In this document: positions 14,119 to 21,920 of the stretch, one piece after another | How positions within the stretch are numbered: position 1 is the stretch's first letter | Layout of the letters: each line of letters opens with the position of its first letter | Source of the DNA: an uncultured Anaeromusa sp. | GTDB lineage: Bacteria > Bacillota > Negativicutes > Anaeromusales > Anaeromusaceae | Length of the DNA: 64,000 nt | NCBI RefSeq assembly: GCF_963668665.1 | Contig: NZ_OY764902.1 | Coordinates: 2,235,501 to 2,299,500 of the forward strand | Direction: 5' to 3' | Translations under genes and position numbers: made by a program | The notes under the pieces: model-generated | The model's input: only the letters and a program-made list of their open reading frames with translations | What the model was told of the DNA's origin: nothing | The model's database searches: none

Positions 14119-15589
14119 AAGGGGCACCTCCCAGGGCGATCAAAGTAGCGTCATTCAGCAGTTGGACCAGCATATCCGGCAGGAAGAGGCCGCCGATAGC
14201 AACCAGCAGCAAAGAGCCGACCAGGATGAAGCGAGTCAAATGATTTAAAGGCACGGAGTGGTGACTGTGCGGCGCCGTGCCGCCTGTGAGCTGGCCGGCA
14301 TAATGCATTAAGCCGGCAAAAGCGCCTGCTAAAAGCAGCAGCAGCAAAGCCGCCAGCCAAGGGCGATCTGCGGCGAAAAGCGCTTGGAGCAGCAAGAACT
14401 TGCTGAGGAAAACGCTAAAGGGAGGCGTGCCGGTAATGGACAGCATGGCGGCCAAGAAGATCCAGCCCAGAAAAGGAGAGGTTTGTAAGAGGCCGCGGAT
14501 ACGGGAAAGCTGCCGCGAATGATATTCCTGCGTAATAAAGCCGGCTGCGTAGAAAAGAGCGGACTTAGTAAAGCCGTGAGTCAATACATGCAGCAGGCAG
14601 GCAAAGAGGGCGGCAGGCGTGCCGACGCCAGCGCCGATGGCGAGAATACCCATGTGTTCCACACTGGAATAAGCGAGCAAACGCTTGAGATCATGCTGCA
14701 GCAGCAAGAAGGGAACCGCCACTGCCAGCGATAAAATGCCTAAAGCCAGCAGCGCTGTTTCCGGCAGTTCCGGAGGCAGAGACGGACGCAAGATAGCGAT
14801 ATGCCGCAACAGTACATAAAAAGCGCAGCTGAGCAACGCCCCAGACAAAAGGCCGCTTACAGGCGCCGGCGCTTGGCTGTGGGCGTCTGGAAGCCAGGTG
14901 TGCATAGGTGCTAAGCCGGCTTTGGTGGCGTAACCAATCAGCAGGAAAGCAAAAGCTAAACGGGACAAGGGCGCATCTAAAAGGACGCCAGGCTGGCTGA
15001 GCGCGACAAGGCTTAGGGGCTGGTCCAGCGCGACGCCAGCTGTGGCTTGGGCCTGGTACAACAAAATGGCGCCGAGCATAGCCAAGCTGATGCCGACCGT
15101 GCAAAGGAGCACGTATTTCCAAGCGGCTTCCAAGGAAGAGCGGTTGGACTGGAACGCTACAAGCAAGGTGCTGGCCAGGGTGGTGGCCTCAATGGCTACC
15201 CAGACAAAGCCTAGATTTTCCAAAAACAAGGCGCTTTGCATGGTGAAAATAAACAATTGCAGCAGCGCATAATATTGGCCTAAGCGGCGAGGCTGCAGAT
15301 GGCCGCCAGCTATTTCGGCAGCTAAGTACGGGCCGGAAACCGCTAAAGCGGACAGGCCCAAAGAAGCGACCAAAAGGGAGAAAATCAGACTGAGCGCATC
15401 GACATACAACCAATTATCCCAGGAGAGCGGCAGCGGGCCTTGCAGCCAAAGCCAACCGACGGCGCTTAACGAGAGAACGGCGGCGGCTACATTGAAGCGA
15501 TACAGCCACGGAGAATTTTTGAAAAGAAGTATGCTGCCTATGGCCGCTGCCAAAGGGCAGAACATGGTGAATAAGGCAAATAAATACAT
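14105..15589 (-). CDS. hyfF: Antiporter-like membrane subunit HyfF (NuoL/M/N family)
   Basis: A 494-residue hydrophobic protein with a proton-antiporter (NuoN/M-like) core. The conserved LENLGFVWVAIEATTLASTL carries the functional Glu near helix 5, and GYATKAGLAPMHTWLPDAHS carries the characteristic Lys and the P-x-H-x-W-L-P-D-A-H motif. KRLLAYSSVEHMGILAIG follows. It belongs to the HyfF subgroup of group 4 hydrogenases and should couple electron flow to proton or Na+ translocation. It lies seven bases after hyfE and overlaps the large-subunit gene. Confidence 0.85.
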   Translation of the reverse strand: MYLFALFTMFCPLAAAIGSILLFKNSPWLYRFNVAAAVLSLSAVGWLWLQGPLPLSWDNWLYVDALSLIFSLLVASLGLSALAVSGPYLAAEIAGGHLQPRRLGQYYALLQLFIFTMQSALFLENLGFVWVAIEATTLASTLLVAFQSNRSSLEAAWKYVLLCTVGISLAMLGAILLYQAQATAGVALDQPLSLVALSQPGVLLDAPLSRLAFAFLLIGYATKAGLAPMHTWLPDAHSQAPAPVSGLLSGALLSCAFYVLLRHIAILRPSLPPELPETALLALGILSLAVAVPFLLLQHDLKRLLAYSSVEHMGILAIGAGVGTPAALFACLLHVLTHGFTKSALFYAAGFITQEYHSRQLSRIRGLLQTSPFLGWIFLAAMLSITGTPPFSVFLSKFLLLQALFAADRPWLAALLLLLLAGAFAGLMHYAGQLTGGTAPHSHHSVPLNHLTRFILVGSLLLVAIGGLFLPDMLVQLLNDATLIALGGAPYAKP

Positions 15590-15596
15590 GTGGCTA

Positions 15597-16223
15597 TCAT
15601 CCTTTGAGATTTTTTAACACGGACGTATCTGTGGTTTGGAAGGAGTATTTTAGACGGCGCGTGAGGACTACCAGCACAATGACAGCTACCAGAAGATCCA
15701 GGAAGATTCCCAGTTCAATCACTAAAGGCAGGCCGCCGGTGATGGAAAGCCCCAGCAGATAGAGCCCGTTTTCTAATGTGACAAGGCCGACGATTTGCAG
15801 CGGCGCCTGGCGGCGGATCATCAAAAGCAGCAAACCTAACAATACTAAAGTAATGGCGGTAGAGAGAATGTCTCTGCCGCTGGAAGCGGGCAAAGCGCCA
15901 GACAGCAGGCCGTGCGAAAGCATGAGCAAGAGGCCGCCGGCGAAAAAAGACATATTGGGCGATAAAATGGGATGCGTTTCTTTTTCCGTTTTAAGGCGCA
16001 GCACCAGGCGGCGCAGGCTGTACGGGATAAGCAGCCCCTTGATGAGCAAAGTCAAAATAGCGGCGATGAAAAGATGGCTTTCATTTTGAGAAAGGCCGGC
16101 ATATAAGCATACGCCGCTAAGGAGCAGCGATTGTAAAAAAAGAATGATAACTGCGGTTTTAAGCGCGGTTACACGCAGCAGAGTCAAGGCTGATGCTAGT
16201 AAAAGCATGGAAAGCAAAGACAA
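15597..16223 (-). CDS. hyfE: HyfE-like membrane subunit (NuoK-related)
   Basis: A 208-residue protein with about six hydrophobic helices. The stretch QIVGLVTLENGLYLLGLSIT is typical of HyfE, whose C-terminal half resembles complex I NuoK, with the acidic residue in the LEN motif. It starts at a TTG preceded by AAGGAGG at ideal spacing. Within the operon it sits between the NuoH-like and HyfF-like genes, the same order as in the E. coli hyf operon minus hyfD. Confidence 0.82.
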   Translation of the reverse strand: MSLLSMLLLASALTLLRVTALKTAVIILFLQSLLLSGVCLYAGLSQNESHLFIAAILTLLIKGLLIPYSLRRLVLRLKTEKETHPILSPNMSFFAGGLLLMLSHGLLSGALPASSGRDILSTAITLVLLGLLLLMIRRQAPLQIVGLVTLENGLYLLGLSITGGLPLVIELGIFLDLLVAVIVLVVLTRRLKYSFQTTDTSVLKNLKG

Positions 16224-16245
16224 GAAAAGCGCCTCCTTAGTTTGA

Positions 16246-17130
16246 TTAGAGTCTAGAAGAGAGAGAAAGTAAGGAAAAAACAGCCGACAGCGCCAGGTAT
16301 TGCGGCACGCGGAAGAGGCGCATTTTGACGGTGACCATTTCCGCTAAGCCGATAAAGGGCGCTGTGAGCAGCGTTTTTAAAAATAAACCGAACAAGCCGT
16401 CGCAAGGAGCTGGCAGGACCGGCAAAAAAAGGGCGGCAAAGAGGAAGGCCAAGGTGAGTTCCCGGATCATGGAAGCCCAGTGGATGGGGGCTAAATCTTG
16501 ACCTGCGTATTCTAAGACCATGGCTTCATGGATCATAGTGAGTTCCAGATGGGTATCCGGATTATCAACTGGAATGCGGCCGCTTTCTGCTAAAAGTACA
16601 GTGAAAAAAGCAGTTGCCGCGAAAATTTCCGGCAAACCAAAGGCGCGCAGCTGCGCCGTCGCCTGTAGCGAGGCGAGGCTGGTGGCTCCGGCGCTTAAGG
16701 CCAACTGGAAAAAAGAGAGCAGCAGCGCCGGCTCGACTAAAGCGGCGACGTACATTTCGCGGGAAGACCCCATGCCTCCAAAGGCGCTGGAGACTTCCAG
16801 ACCGGCGATGGCCAGACAAAAGCGGCCTAACGCCCAGAGACCTCCTAAAAAAAGCAAATCATTGCCAGTGCCCGGGAGAATAGGAAGCATCGCGGCGGCT
16901 CCTAAGGCGCAGGCTGCGTAAAGAGGCGGCCAGGCTCCAAAGAGAGGGGAAGCGCTAGTAGAGCGCAGCGGCTGTTTGCGAAAAAGACGTTGCAGCTCTA
17001 AGTAAGGCTGCCAGATCGGAGCGCCCCTGCGGTTTTGCAGACACGCTTTGGTTTTGCGGACTATCCCGGTAAAGGCGGGGGCCAGTAAAGCCAAGCCGAG
17101 GGTTTGTAGGAAAAGCGACGTTGTATCCAT
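16246..17130 (-). CDS. hyfC: NuoH-like membrane subunit (HyfC/HycD type)
   Basis: A 294-residue membrane protein of the NuoH/HycD family, which anchors the hydrogenase module. Diagnostic stretches are RRGAPIWQPYLELQRLFRKQ near the N-terminus, then ESGRIPVDNPDTHLELTMIH followed by EAMVLEYAGQDLA in the middle, both highly conserved at the quinone-site equivalent. I selected the ATG at 17128-17130, which has AGGTGGTGAT upstream, rather than the longer frame that would overlap the preceding gene. Confidence 0.88.
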   Translation of the reverse strand: MDTTSLFLQTLGLALLAPAFTGIVRKTKACLQNRRGAPIWQPYLELQRLFRKQPLRSTSASPLFGAWPPLYAACALGAAAMLPILPGTGNDLLFLGGLWALGRFCLAIAGLEVSSAFGGMGSSREMYVAALVEPALLLSFFQLALSAGATSLASLQATAQLRAFGLPEIFAATAFFTVLLAESGRIPVDNPDTHLELTMIHEAMVLEYAGQDLAPIHWASMIRELTLAFLFAALFLPVLPAPCDGLFGLFLKTLLTAPFIGLAEMVTVKMRLFRVPQYLALSAVFSLLSLSSRL

Positions 17131-17134
17131 GGGA

Positions 17135-19048
17135 TCACCACCTAATGCTGTAATACAGGCAAGCAACTGTTGCCGTCAAAATATAAGCCATATAGAGCTG
17201 AATCGAGCCGGCCTGCATAGGACGCAGACGTGCGGCTGCGCGGAGAATGAAATGCTGCAGGGGCTGGTAAAGGTATTCGATAAGGTAGCGCGTGCGCGAC
17301 AAGTGATGCTGCAAGGATCCTCCCCAATAGGGATGCGTTCCTTGGCGGAGCAGAACGCTTTGCGCCGGTCCAACAAGGCTGGCGAAGGCGCGCTGGAAGG
17401 GCTGTGCTTGCGCGGTGGCGCTGTAGCCAAAATGAGCTTCCGGCACAATACCGCAGGTCCAGGTAGGACGCTGCGCCGTTTGCCGCCGCGCTTGCAGCCA
17501 GGCAAGCAGTAAAGCAGCCAAGGCCAAGAGCCAGGCGGTGTTAGAATACGGCAGTGAGGGAAGGGGGCCTGCTTGCAGCCAGAGCAGGCGGAGTCCGTCT
17601 GCTTGCCATGTAGCTAGAAGCGTCAAAATAACCAGTCCCAAGGGAGCTTGAACAAGCGCGCCTTTGGGGGCGTGGAACTCAGAGCGCCAGGGCCTCTTTT
17701 CCGGTCCAAACACAGGCAGCGCCAAGGTCTTTAAAAAAGCGGCTGCGCTAGTGGCTGCCGCTAGGCCTAAGGCGGCTAGGGCGATGCCGGCGGGCAAGGG
17801 AGCGTCAACAGGACCGCTGCCTAAGGCTAAAATGCTTTGAAACAGCAGCCACTCGCCGGGAAATCCCGCGAAGAAAGGCAGGCCGGCGGCGCTGCAGCTG
17901 CCAATTCCCAGGCAAAGACAGACGCCCGGCATGCGGCGCCAGAGGCCGCCTAAGGCGTCAAGGCTGCCTGTGCCTACGGCATGAATAACCGAACCGACGC
18001 CTAAAAAGAGCAAACTTTTATAAAGAGCGTGCAAAAAGACGTGCAACAGCGCTCCATTCCAGGCAAGAGACGCCAAGTAAGCATCTCCGTAGAATTGGCC
18101 GAGCAGACCAGCGCCGAGAAGCGCAAAAATTAAGCCTAAATTTTCGGCGCTGCAAAAAGCGAGCAGGCGTTTCCAGTCGCCTTCCGTGACCGCGTATAGC
18201 GCGCCCATGAGCGCTGAAAGGCAGCCGGCGCCTACCAGCAGCCACCCCCACCAGGCGGCGGCGGCAAGGGGCAGAAAATCCCATAAGAAGCGGCACATGC
18301 CATAGACCGCCGTTTTCAACATGATGCCGGACATCAAGGCGGACACATGAGAGGGGGCGGCCGGATGCGCCCGGGACAGCCAGATATGTAACGGGACTAA
18401 ACCGGCTTTGATGGCAAAGCCCAAGAATGCAAGCAAGAAAATAAGGCTGCTCAGCGGTCCTGGCAGCAAGCTGCCGAAGCTCGCAAAATCCAGGGAGCCG
18501 CTGGATGCGCTTAATAGAAGAAAAGAACCTAAAAGGCAGGCTGTGCCGATATGGGTCATCAGCAGGTAGAGAAAACCAGTACGAATAGAACGTTTCTTTT
18601 GATCCTGGTAACGGACCAGGAGAAAGGAGGTCCAGGCCATGATTTCCCAGGCAAAGAAAAAGAAATAAACCTGGGCGGAGGCAAAGACGCCAGCCATGCC
18701 GGCGAGAAATAGATTCCAGCAGGAGGCGAGGCGGCGCGGCTGTTGCAGAGAACTGGTGTAAGCGATAGCGTACCAGGAAGCAAAAACGCCTACCAGGCCA
18801 AAAGGCAGAAAAAAAGAAGCTGCCAACCAATCCAATTTTAGTAATTCGGATTTGCCAGGCAGCACGGAGACAGGAAGTAAAGACATATTTGGTTGTAACA
18901 GGCAGACTGCTAGGGCAATCAGGCAGATACTTCCGGCTATGCTGCACAGATAAGCCATTCTAGTCCGGGCGGGGAGCGGTGGCAGAACTGAAAGACAGCC
19001 TAGGCTAAAAAAAGCAAGAGCTGCAAAAAATAACCAATCTACCGACAC
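17135..19048 (-). CDS. hyfB: Antiporter-like membrane subunit HyfB (NuoL-related)
   Basis: A 637-residue membrane protein and first gene of the operon. Its antiporter core is seen in FFFFAWEIMAWTSFLLVRYQ (functional Glu), GFAIKAGLVPLHIWLSRAHP (Lys and P-x-H-x-W-L), HVSALMSGIMLKTAVYGMCR and DWKRLLAFCSAENLGLIFAL. A long C-terminal extension with further helices fits HyfB/HycC. It starts at a GTG with a GAAGGTG site. A well-formed promoter lies 67 bases upstream. The operon lacks hyfA and hyfD, and no formate dehydrogenase or CODH gene is nearby, so the electron donor (perhaps ferredoxin) is unknown. Confidence 0.87.
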   Translation of the reverse strand: MSVDWLFFAALAFFSLGCLSVLPPLPARTRMAYLCSIAGSICLIALAVCLLQPNMSLLPVSVLPGKSELLKLDWLAASFFLPFGLVGVFASWYAIAYTSSLQQPRRLASCWNLFLAGMAGVFASAQVYFFFFAWEIMAWTSFLLVRYQDQKKRSIRTGFLYLLMTHIGTACLLGSFLLLSASSGSLDFASFGSLLPGPLSSLIFLLAFLGFAIKAGLVPLHIWLSRAHPAAPSHVSALMSGIMLKTAVYGMCRFLWDFLPLAAAAWWGWLLVGAGCLSALMGALYAVTEGDWKRLLAFCSAENLGLIFALLGAGLLGQFYGDAYLASLAWNGALLHVFLHALYKSLLFLGVGSVIHAVGTGSLDALGGLWRRMPGVCLCLGIGSCSAAGLPFFAGFPGEWLLFQSILALGSGPVDAPLPAGIALAALGLAAATSAAAFLKTLALPVFGPEKRPWRSEFHAPKGALVQAPLGLVILTLLATWQADGLRLLWLQAGPLPSLPYSNTAWLLALAALLLAWLQARRQTAQRPTWTCGIVPEAHFGYSATAQAQPFQRAFASLVGPAQSVLLRQGTHPYWGGSLQHHLSRTRYLIEYLYQPLQHFILRAAARLRPMQAGSIQLYMAYILTATVACLYYSIRW

Positions 19049-19114
19049 GAGAAAACACCTTCTTCATTAACATTTCCAATGTACTTTCTCAATAGAAAGC
19101 TGGATAGCATCAAC

Positions 19115-19143
19115 ATTTTATTATAAATTTCATAAAAGAACAA
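19115..19143 (-). promoter_or_regulatory. Promoter of the hydrogenase operon
   Basis: On the minus strand: TTGTTC (19138-19143), a 17-base spacer, then TAAAAT (19115-19120). It is the best sigma-A-like pair in the 337-base gap between hyfB and the secreted-protein gene. Apart from this promoter and the terminator at 19290 I see nothing else in the gap. Confidence 0.6.
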
Positions 19144-19289
19144 AAGTAGTATTTTCGTAAATTAGCGTATAAAAATGCGATAATAACGCATGAGCATAAA
19201 TTTTTGAAAAAATCCGTACAGAAGCAAAAAAATACAGCTTATTAGGACGTAAAGCGAAGAAACGGTTAAAAGGAGGCGTGGTTTCCTCA

Positions 19290-19322
19290 AAAAAAGAACC
19301 CGCAGCGCGGAGCTTGCGGGTT
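19290..19322 (-). terminator. Terminator of the small secreted-protein gene
   Basis: The hairpin AACCCGCA / TGCGGGTT with a CG-rich loop is followed on the minus strand by CTTTTTTT. It lies about 65 bases after the stop of the gene at 19386. Confidence 0.82.
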
Positions 19323-19385
19323 GGGGCAAGTTGCTGACTTTAGAGAAAGTCCTTGGCAAGAGACTGCAAAAAAGAAGTATATTTA

Positions 19386-19937
19386 CTAGCTTTCCGTCGG
19401 AACGGCAAGAGGCTGAGCCGCGCGCAAACGCAGCTGTTCTTCTTTAATGCGAAGCAGCCAGTCGTCTGCTTCGGAAAAAAGGCGGTATTCAACGCCGCTG
19501 TTCACACTAAGCGGCTGTACTTCCCAGATATTGAGCTTGCGGGTCTGTTTGGTGAAAAGAGGATTGCCGGAGAGACAAAACAAGGTCCCTTGTAAACGAA
19601 TGGAAACAAAGGTCTCGTCATCATACATCCCGTGACTGTACGTGAACTCCTGGACTGTATCAAGGCGGATGGCCAGCAGCAAGGAGGCCTGGCTATTGCG
19701 ACGCAATTCTTCCAAAGCGGCTGCATCCCAACTGGCAGGGAGAGACGTAGTTATGCGTTCGTAAATCGGGAGTCGGTAGGCACGCTCCATTTTTTGCGTA
19801 AGCGCTGCGGCAACTTGCGGGGGGATGTCGCCGGAAACTGGAACGAGGGCAATGCGTTCGACAGGGAAAGCGCCGACTGTGGCCGGACTTATCCAGAGGC
19901 AGAAAAGGCAAAGCAGCAAAGCAAACCAACGATACAT
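19386..19937 (-). CDS. Small secreted protein of unknown function
   Basis: A 183-residue protein with a clear signal peptide (WFALLLCLFCLWISPATVGA) and no recognised domain. The mature part begins FPVERIALVPVSGDIPPQVA and resembles, loosely, small periplasmic proteins that start with a strand-helix unit; no catalytic motif stands out. The ATG at 19937 follows AGGAGGGATTTGC, better than the in-frame start seven codons earlier. It is monocistronic, with its own terminator, between the hydrogenase promoter and the divergent transporter gene. Confidence 0.6.
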   Translation of the reverse strand: MYRWFALLLCLFCLWISPATVGAFPVERIALVPVSGDIPPQVAAALTQKMERAYRLPIYERITTSLPASWDAAALEELRRNSQASLLLAIRLDTVQEFTYSHGMYDDETFVSIRLQGTLFCLSGNPLFTKQTRKLNIWEVQPLSVNSGVEYRLFSEADDWLLRIKEEQLRLRAAQPLAVPTES

Positions 19938-20101
19938 GCAAATCCCTCCTACGATCAAAATCTTTTATTTCAGTATATCACGGAAAAAAATAAAAAATAA
20001 AATCAAATAAAATGCAGAAAAGCAGTGGTTTATAAGTGAAAAAGATAAAAAATGCATGAAAATGAGGATATATACGGCTTTTCCCGTGGAGAAGAATCTC
20101 G

Positions 20102-20137
20102 TATAATAAAAAACGGACACAGAAGTGTCTGAATTTT
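20102..20137. promoter_or_regulatory. TATAAT box and terminator-like hairpin in the divergent gap
   Basis: A TATAAT at 20102-20107 is followed by the hairpin CGGACAC-AGAA-GTGTCTG (20114-20131) and T6. The A-rich left flank makes it terminator-like in both directions. It lies in a 341-base gap between divergent genes, where no terminator is expected. It may be a start-proximal attenuator or a short RNA. The palindrome ATGTATACAT follows at 20149-20158. Confidence 0.45.
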
Positions 20138-20205
20138 TTAGCAGCATAATGTATACATAATACGTAATTCAGAATCAAAAATAGAAAGTATCGTAGGGAG
20201 GTGGG

Positions 20206-20223
20206 ATGAGCTATCAATCGTAA
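20206..20223 (+). CDS. Possible five-codon leader peptide (MSYQS)
   Basis: ATG-AGC-TAT-CAA-TCG-TAA is preceded by a very strong GGGAGGTGGG site. It lies 56 bases before the transporter start, in the presumed leader. Such mini-ORFs can regulate a downstream gene, but coding of five residues cannot be proven by sequence. Confidence 0.3.
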   Translation: MSYQS

Positions 20224-20278
20224 GTAAAACATTCTGCTACGTGTGGATGGTTGGAAAGAAGACAGGAGGGTGTAAAAC

Positions 20279-21682
20279 GTGAAGGGTAAGTTGATTCGCG
20301 GTGTGTTGTGTGCGTTGATCGGTCTGGGAATTTGGTTTGCGCCGCTGCCGGAAGGCGTCAAGGTGGAGGCATGGCATCTGTTAGCCGTTTTTATCGCCAC
20401 GATTGCCGCCTTTATCTTACAGCCGGTTGCTATTGGCTCTGCAGCTGTTATTGGTTTAGCTACCGTTGTATTTACAGGCGTGCTGAAGCCGGGGCAAGCG
20501 CTGGAAGGGTTTTCCGCTACGGTTATCTGGCTGATTGTAGCTGCCTTTATGTTTTCCAAAGGTTTTATAAAAACAGGCTTGGGACGACGGATTGCCTTCG
20601 TTTTGATGGAACGTTTCGGCAGCAGTACTTTAAAACTGGCCTATACGCTTTCTTTTACTGACTTGATTGTGGCGCCTTTTACTCCTTCTAATACGGCGCG
20701 AGGCGGCGGTATTATTTATCCTATTACGCGCAGCTTGTGTACCGCCTTTGGCTCGGAACCGGGGCCGTCACGACGCAGGGTAGGCGCTTACCTCATGTTC
20801 AGCGCCTATAGCGCGGTAATTATCAGCGCTTCAATCTTTATGACGGCGGCTTCCAATAATGTAGTGGCCGTGAAATTGACGCAAGACTTGTTTGGCCAGA
20901 CCATCACCTGGATGGATTGGTTTTTAGCTACCTCGCTTCCAGGTGCGATCTGTACGATTTTCTTTCCTTATTTGATTTACAAGCTTTATCCGCCGGAAAT
21001 CAAAGAAACGCCGGAGGCGAAGACGCTGGCGAGGGATGAGCTGCAGCGCATGGGACCCATGAGTTCTGCCGAAAAAATTCTCACGGTGATTTTTGGCGCG
21101 GCCTTGGCGCTTTGGGCCACCACCTCAATTACTAATTTTGATTCCGCTTTTATTGCGATTGCCGGTTTGTCAGCCATGCTGCTGACCAAGGTGCTTGACT
21201 GGGAAGATGTATTGGACGAAAAAGGCGCCTGGGATGTGCTCATTTGGATGGGCGTTTTGGTTAATATGGCTTCCTATTTGGCTAAGTTCGGCTTGATGAG
21301 TTGGTTTGCTTCGGCTGTAGGTGCGCAGTTAGCCGGGATTGAATGGTTGACGATGTTAATTGTGCTTTTCATTGTTTATAATTACGTTCACTACGGCTTC
21401 GCCAGTAATACGGCTCATGTTATGGCTTTGTTCGGAGCGTTTGCGACCGTAGCCGTGGCGGCGGGAGCGCCTGTGCTGTTGACAGCCATTTTATTAGGCG
21501 TTTTTGCTAATACTTGCTCCATGCTGACTCACTTTGCTTGCGGGGTAACACCGATATTTTTTGGCGCTGGCTATATTACTATGGGCGAGTTTTGGAAAAT
21601 AGGCTTTGTTTTGGCAACCGTGCACATTTTGATCTGGCTCGGTATTGGGATGCCTTGGATGAAATTGCTGGGAATTTGGTAA
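20279..21682 (+). CDS. DASS-family dicarboxylate/anion transporter
   Basis: A 467-residue polytopic transporter of the divalent anion:Na+ symporter (CitT/SodiT, 2-oxoglutarate/malate translocator) family. It has about 12 hydrophobic segments. The hairpin motif APFTPSNTARGGGIIYPITR is the substrate-binding SNT signature of this family, and a second conserved segment is HYGFASNTAHVMALFGAF, which includes the second SNT. The GTG start follows GACAGGAGGGTG. Likely substrates are C4 dicarboxylates. With aspartase next downstream on the same strand, a role in fumarate/succinate/aspartate exchange is plausible but inferred. Confidence 0.88.
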   Translation: MKGKLIRGVLCALIGLGIWFAPLPEGVKVEAWHLLAVFIATIAAFILQPVAIGSAAVIGLATVVFTGVLKPGQALEGFSATVIWLIVAAFMFSKGFIKTGLGRRIAFVLMERFGSSTLKLAYTLSFTDLIVAPFTPSNTARGGGIIYPITRSLCTAFGSEPGPSRRRVGAYLMFSAYSAVIISASIFMTAASNNVVAVKLTQDLFGQTITWMDWFLATSLPGAICTIFFPYLIYKLYPPEIKETPEAKTLARDELQRMGPMSSAEKILTVIFGAALALWATTSITNFDSAFIAIAGLSAMLLTKVLDWEDVLDEKGAWDVLIWMGVLVNMASYLAKFGLMSWFASAVGAQLAGIEWLTMLIVLFIVYNYVHYGFASNTAHVMALFGAFATVAVAAGAPVLLTAILLGVFANTCSMLTHFACGVTPIFFGAGYITMGEFWKIGFVLATVHILIWLGIGMPWMKLLGIW

Positions 21683-21758
21683 AATCAAAAAAATAACATA
21701 TGCATGGATTTTGCAGGAATTATAAGCGATTTATTTGAAAATAAGTGTAACTTTTGCC

Positions 21759-21787
21759 TTGCAAAGGAGATTTTGGAGAGGTATAAT
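21759..21787 (+). promoter_or_regulatory. Promoter of the aspartase gene
   Basis: TTGCAA (21759-21764), 17-base spacer, TATAAT (21782-21787): a near-consensus sigma-A promoter, 133 bases upstream of the aspartase start. The transcript therefore has a leader of about 125 bases. Confidence 0.75.
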
Positions 21788-21800
21788 GAACTCAAGAAAG

Positions 21801-21843
21801 AGGGCAGAAAAATCTGCCTTTTCAATTGAGCATACATGTATAC
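21801..21843 (+). promoter_or_regulatory. Leader hairpin and GTATAC palindrome upstream of aspartase
   Basis: The small stem AGGCAGA-AAAA-TCTGCCT-type hairpin (21802-21819) ends in CTTTTC. It is followed by CATACATGTATAC (21831-21843), a palindrome with the same core as the one upstream of the dicarboxylate transporter. The order promoter, hairpin, GTATAC is the same in both leaders. Confidence 0.4.
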
Positions 21844-21920
21844 AAAATATACAATAAGTTGTACAAAACACGGCGCTTTTGAAAAGCAACTGTGGGAGAA
21901 ATGAAAAGGGGGAAATGGTT

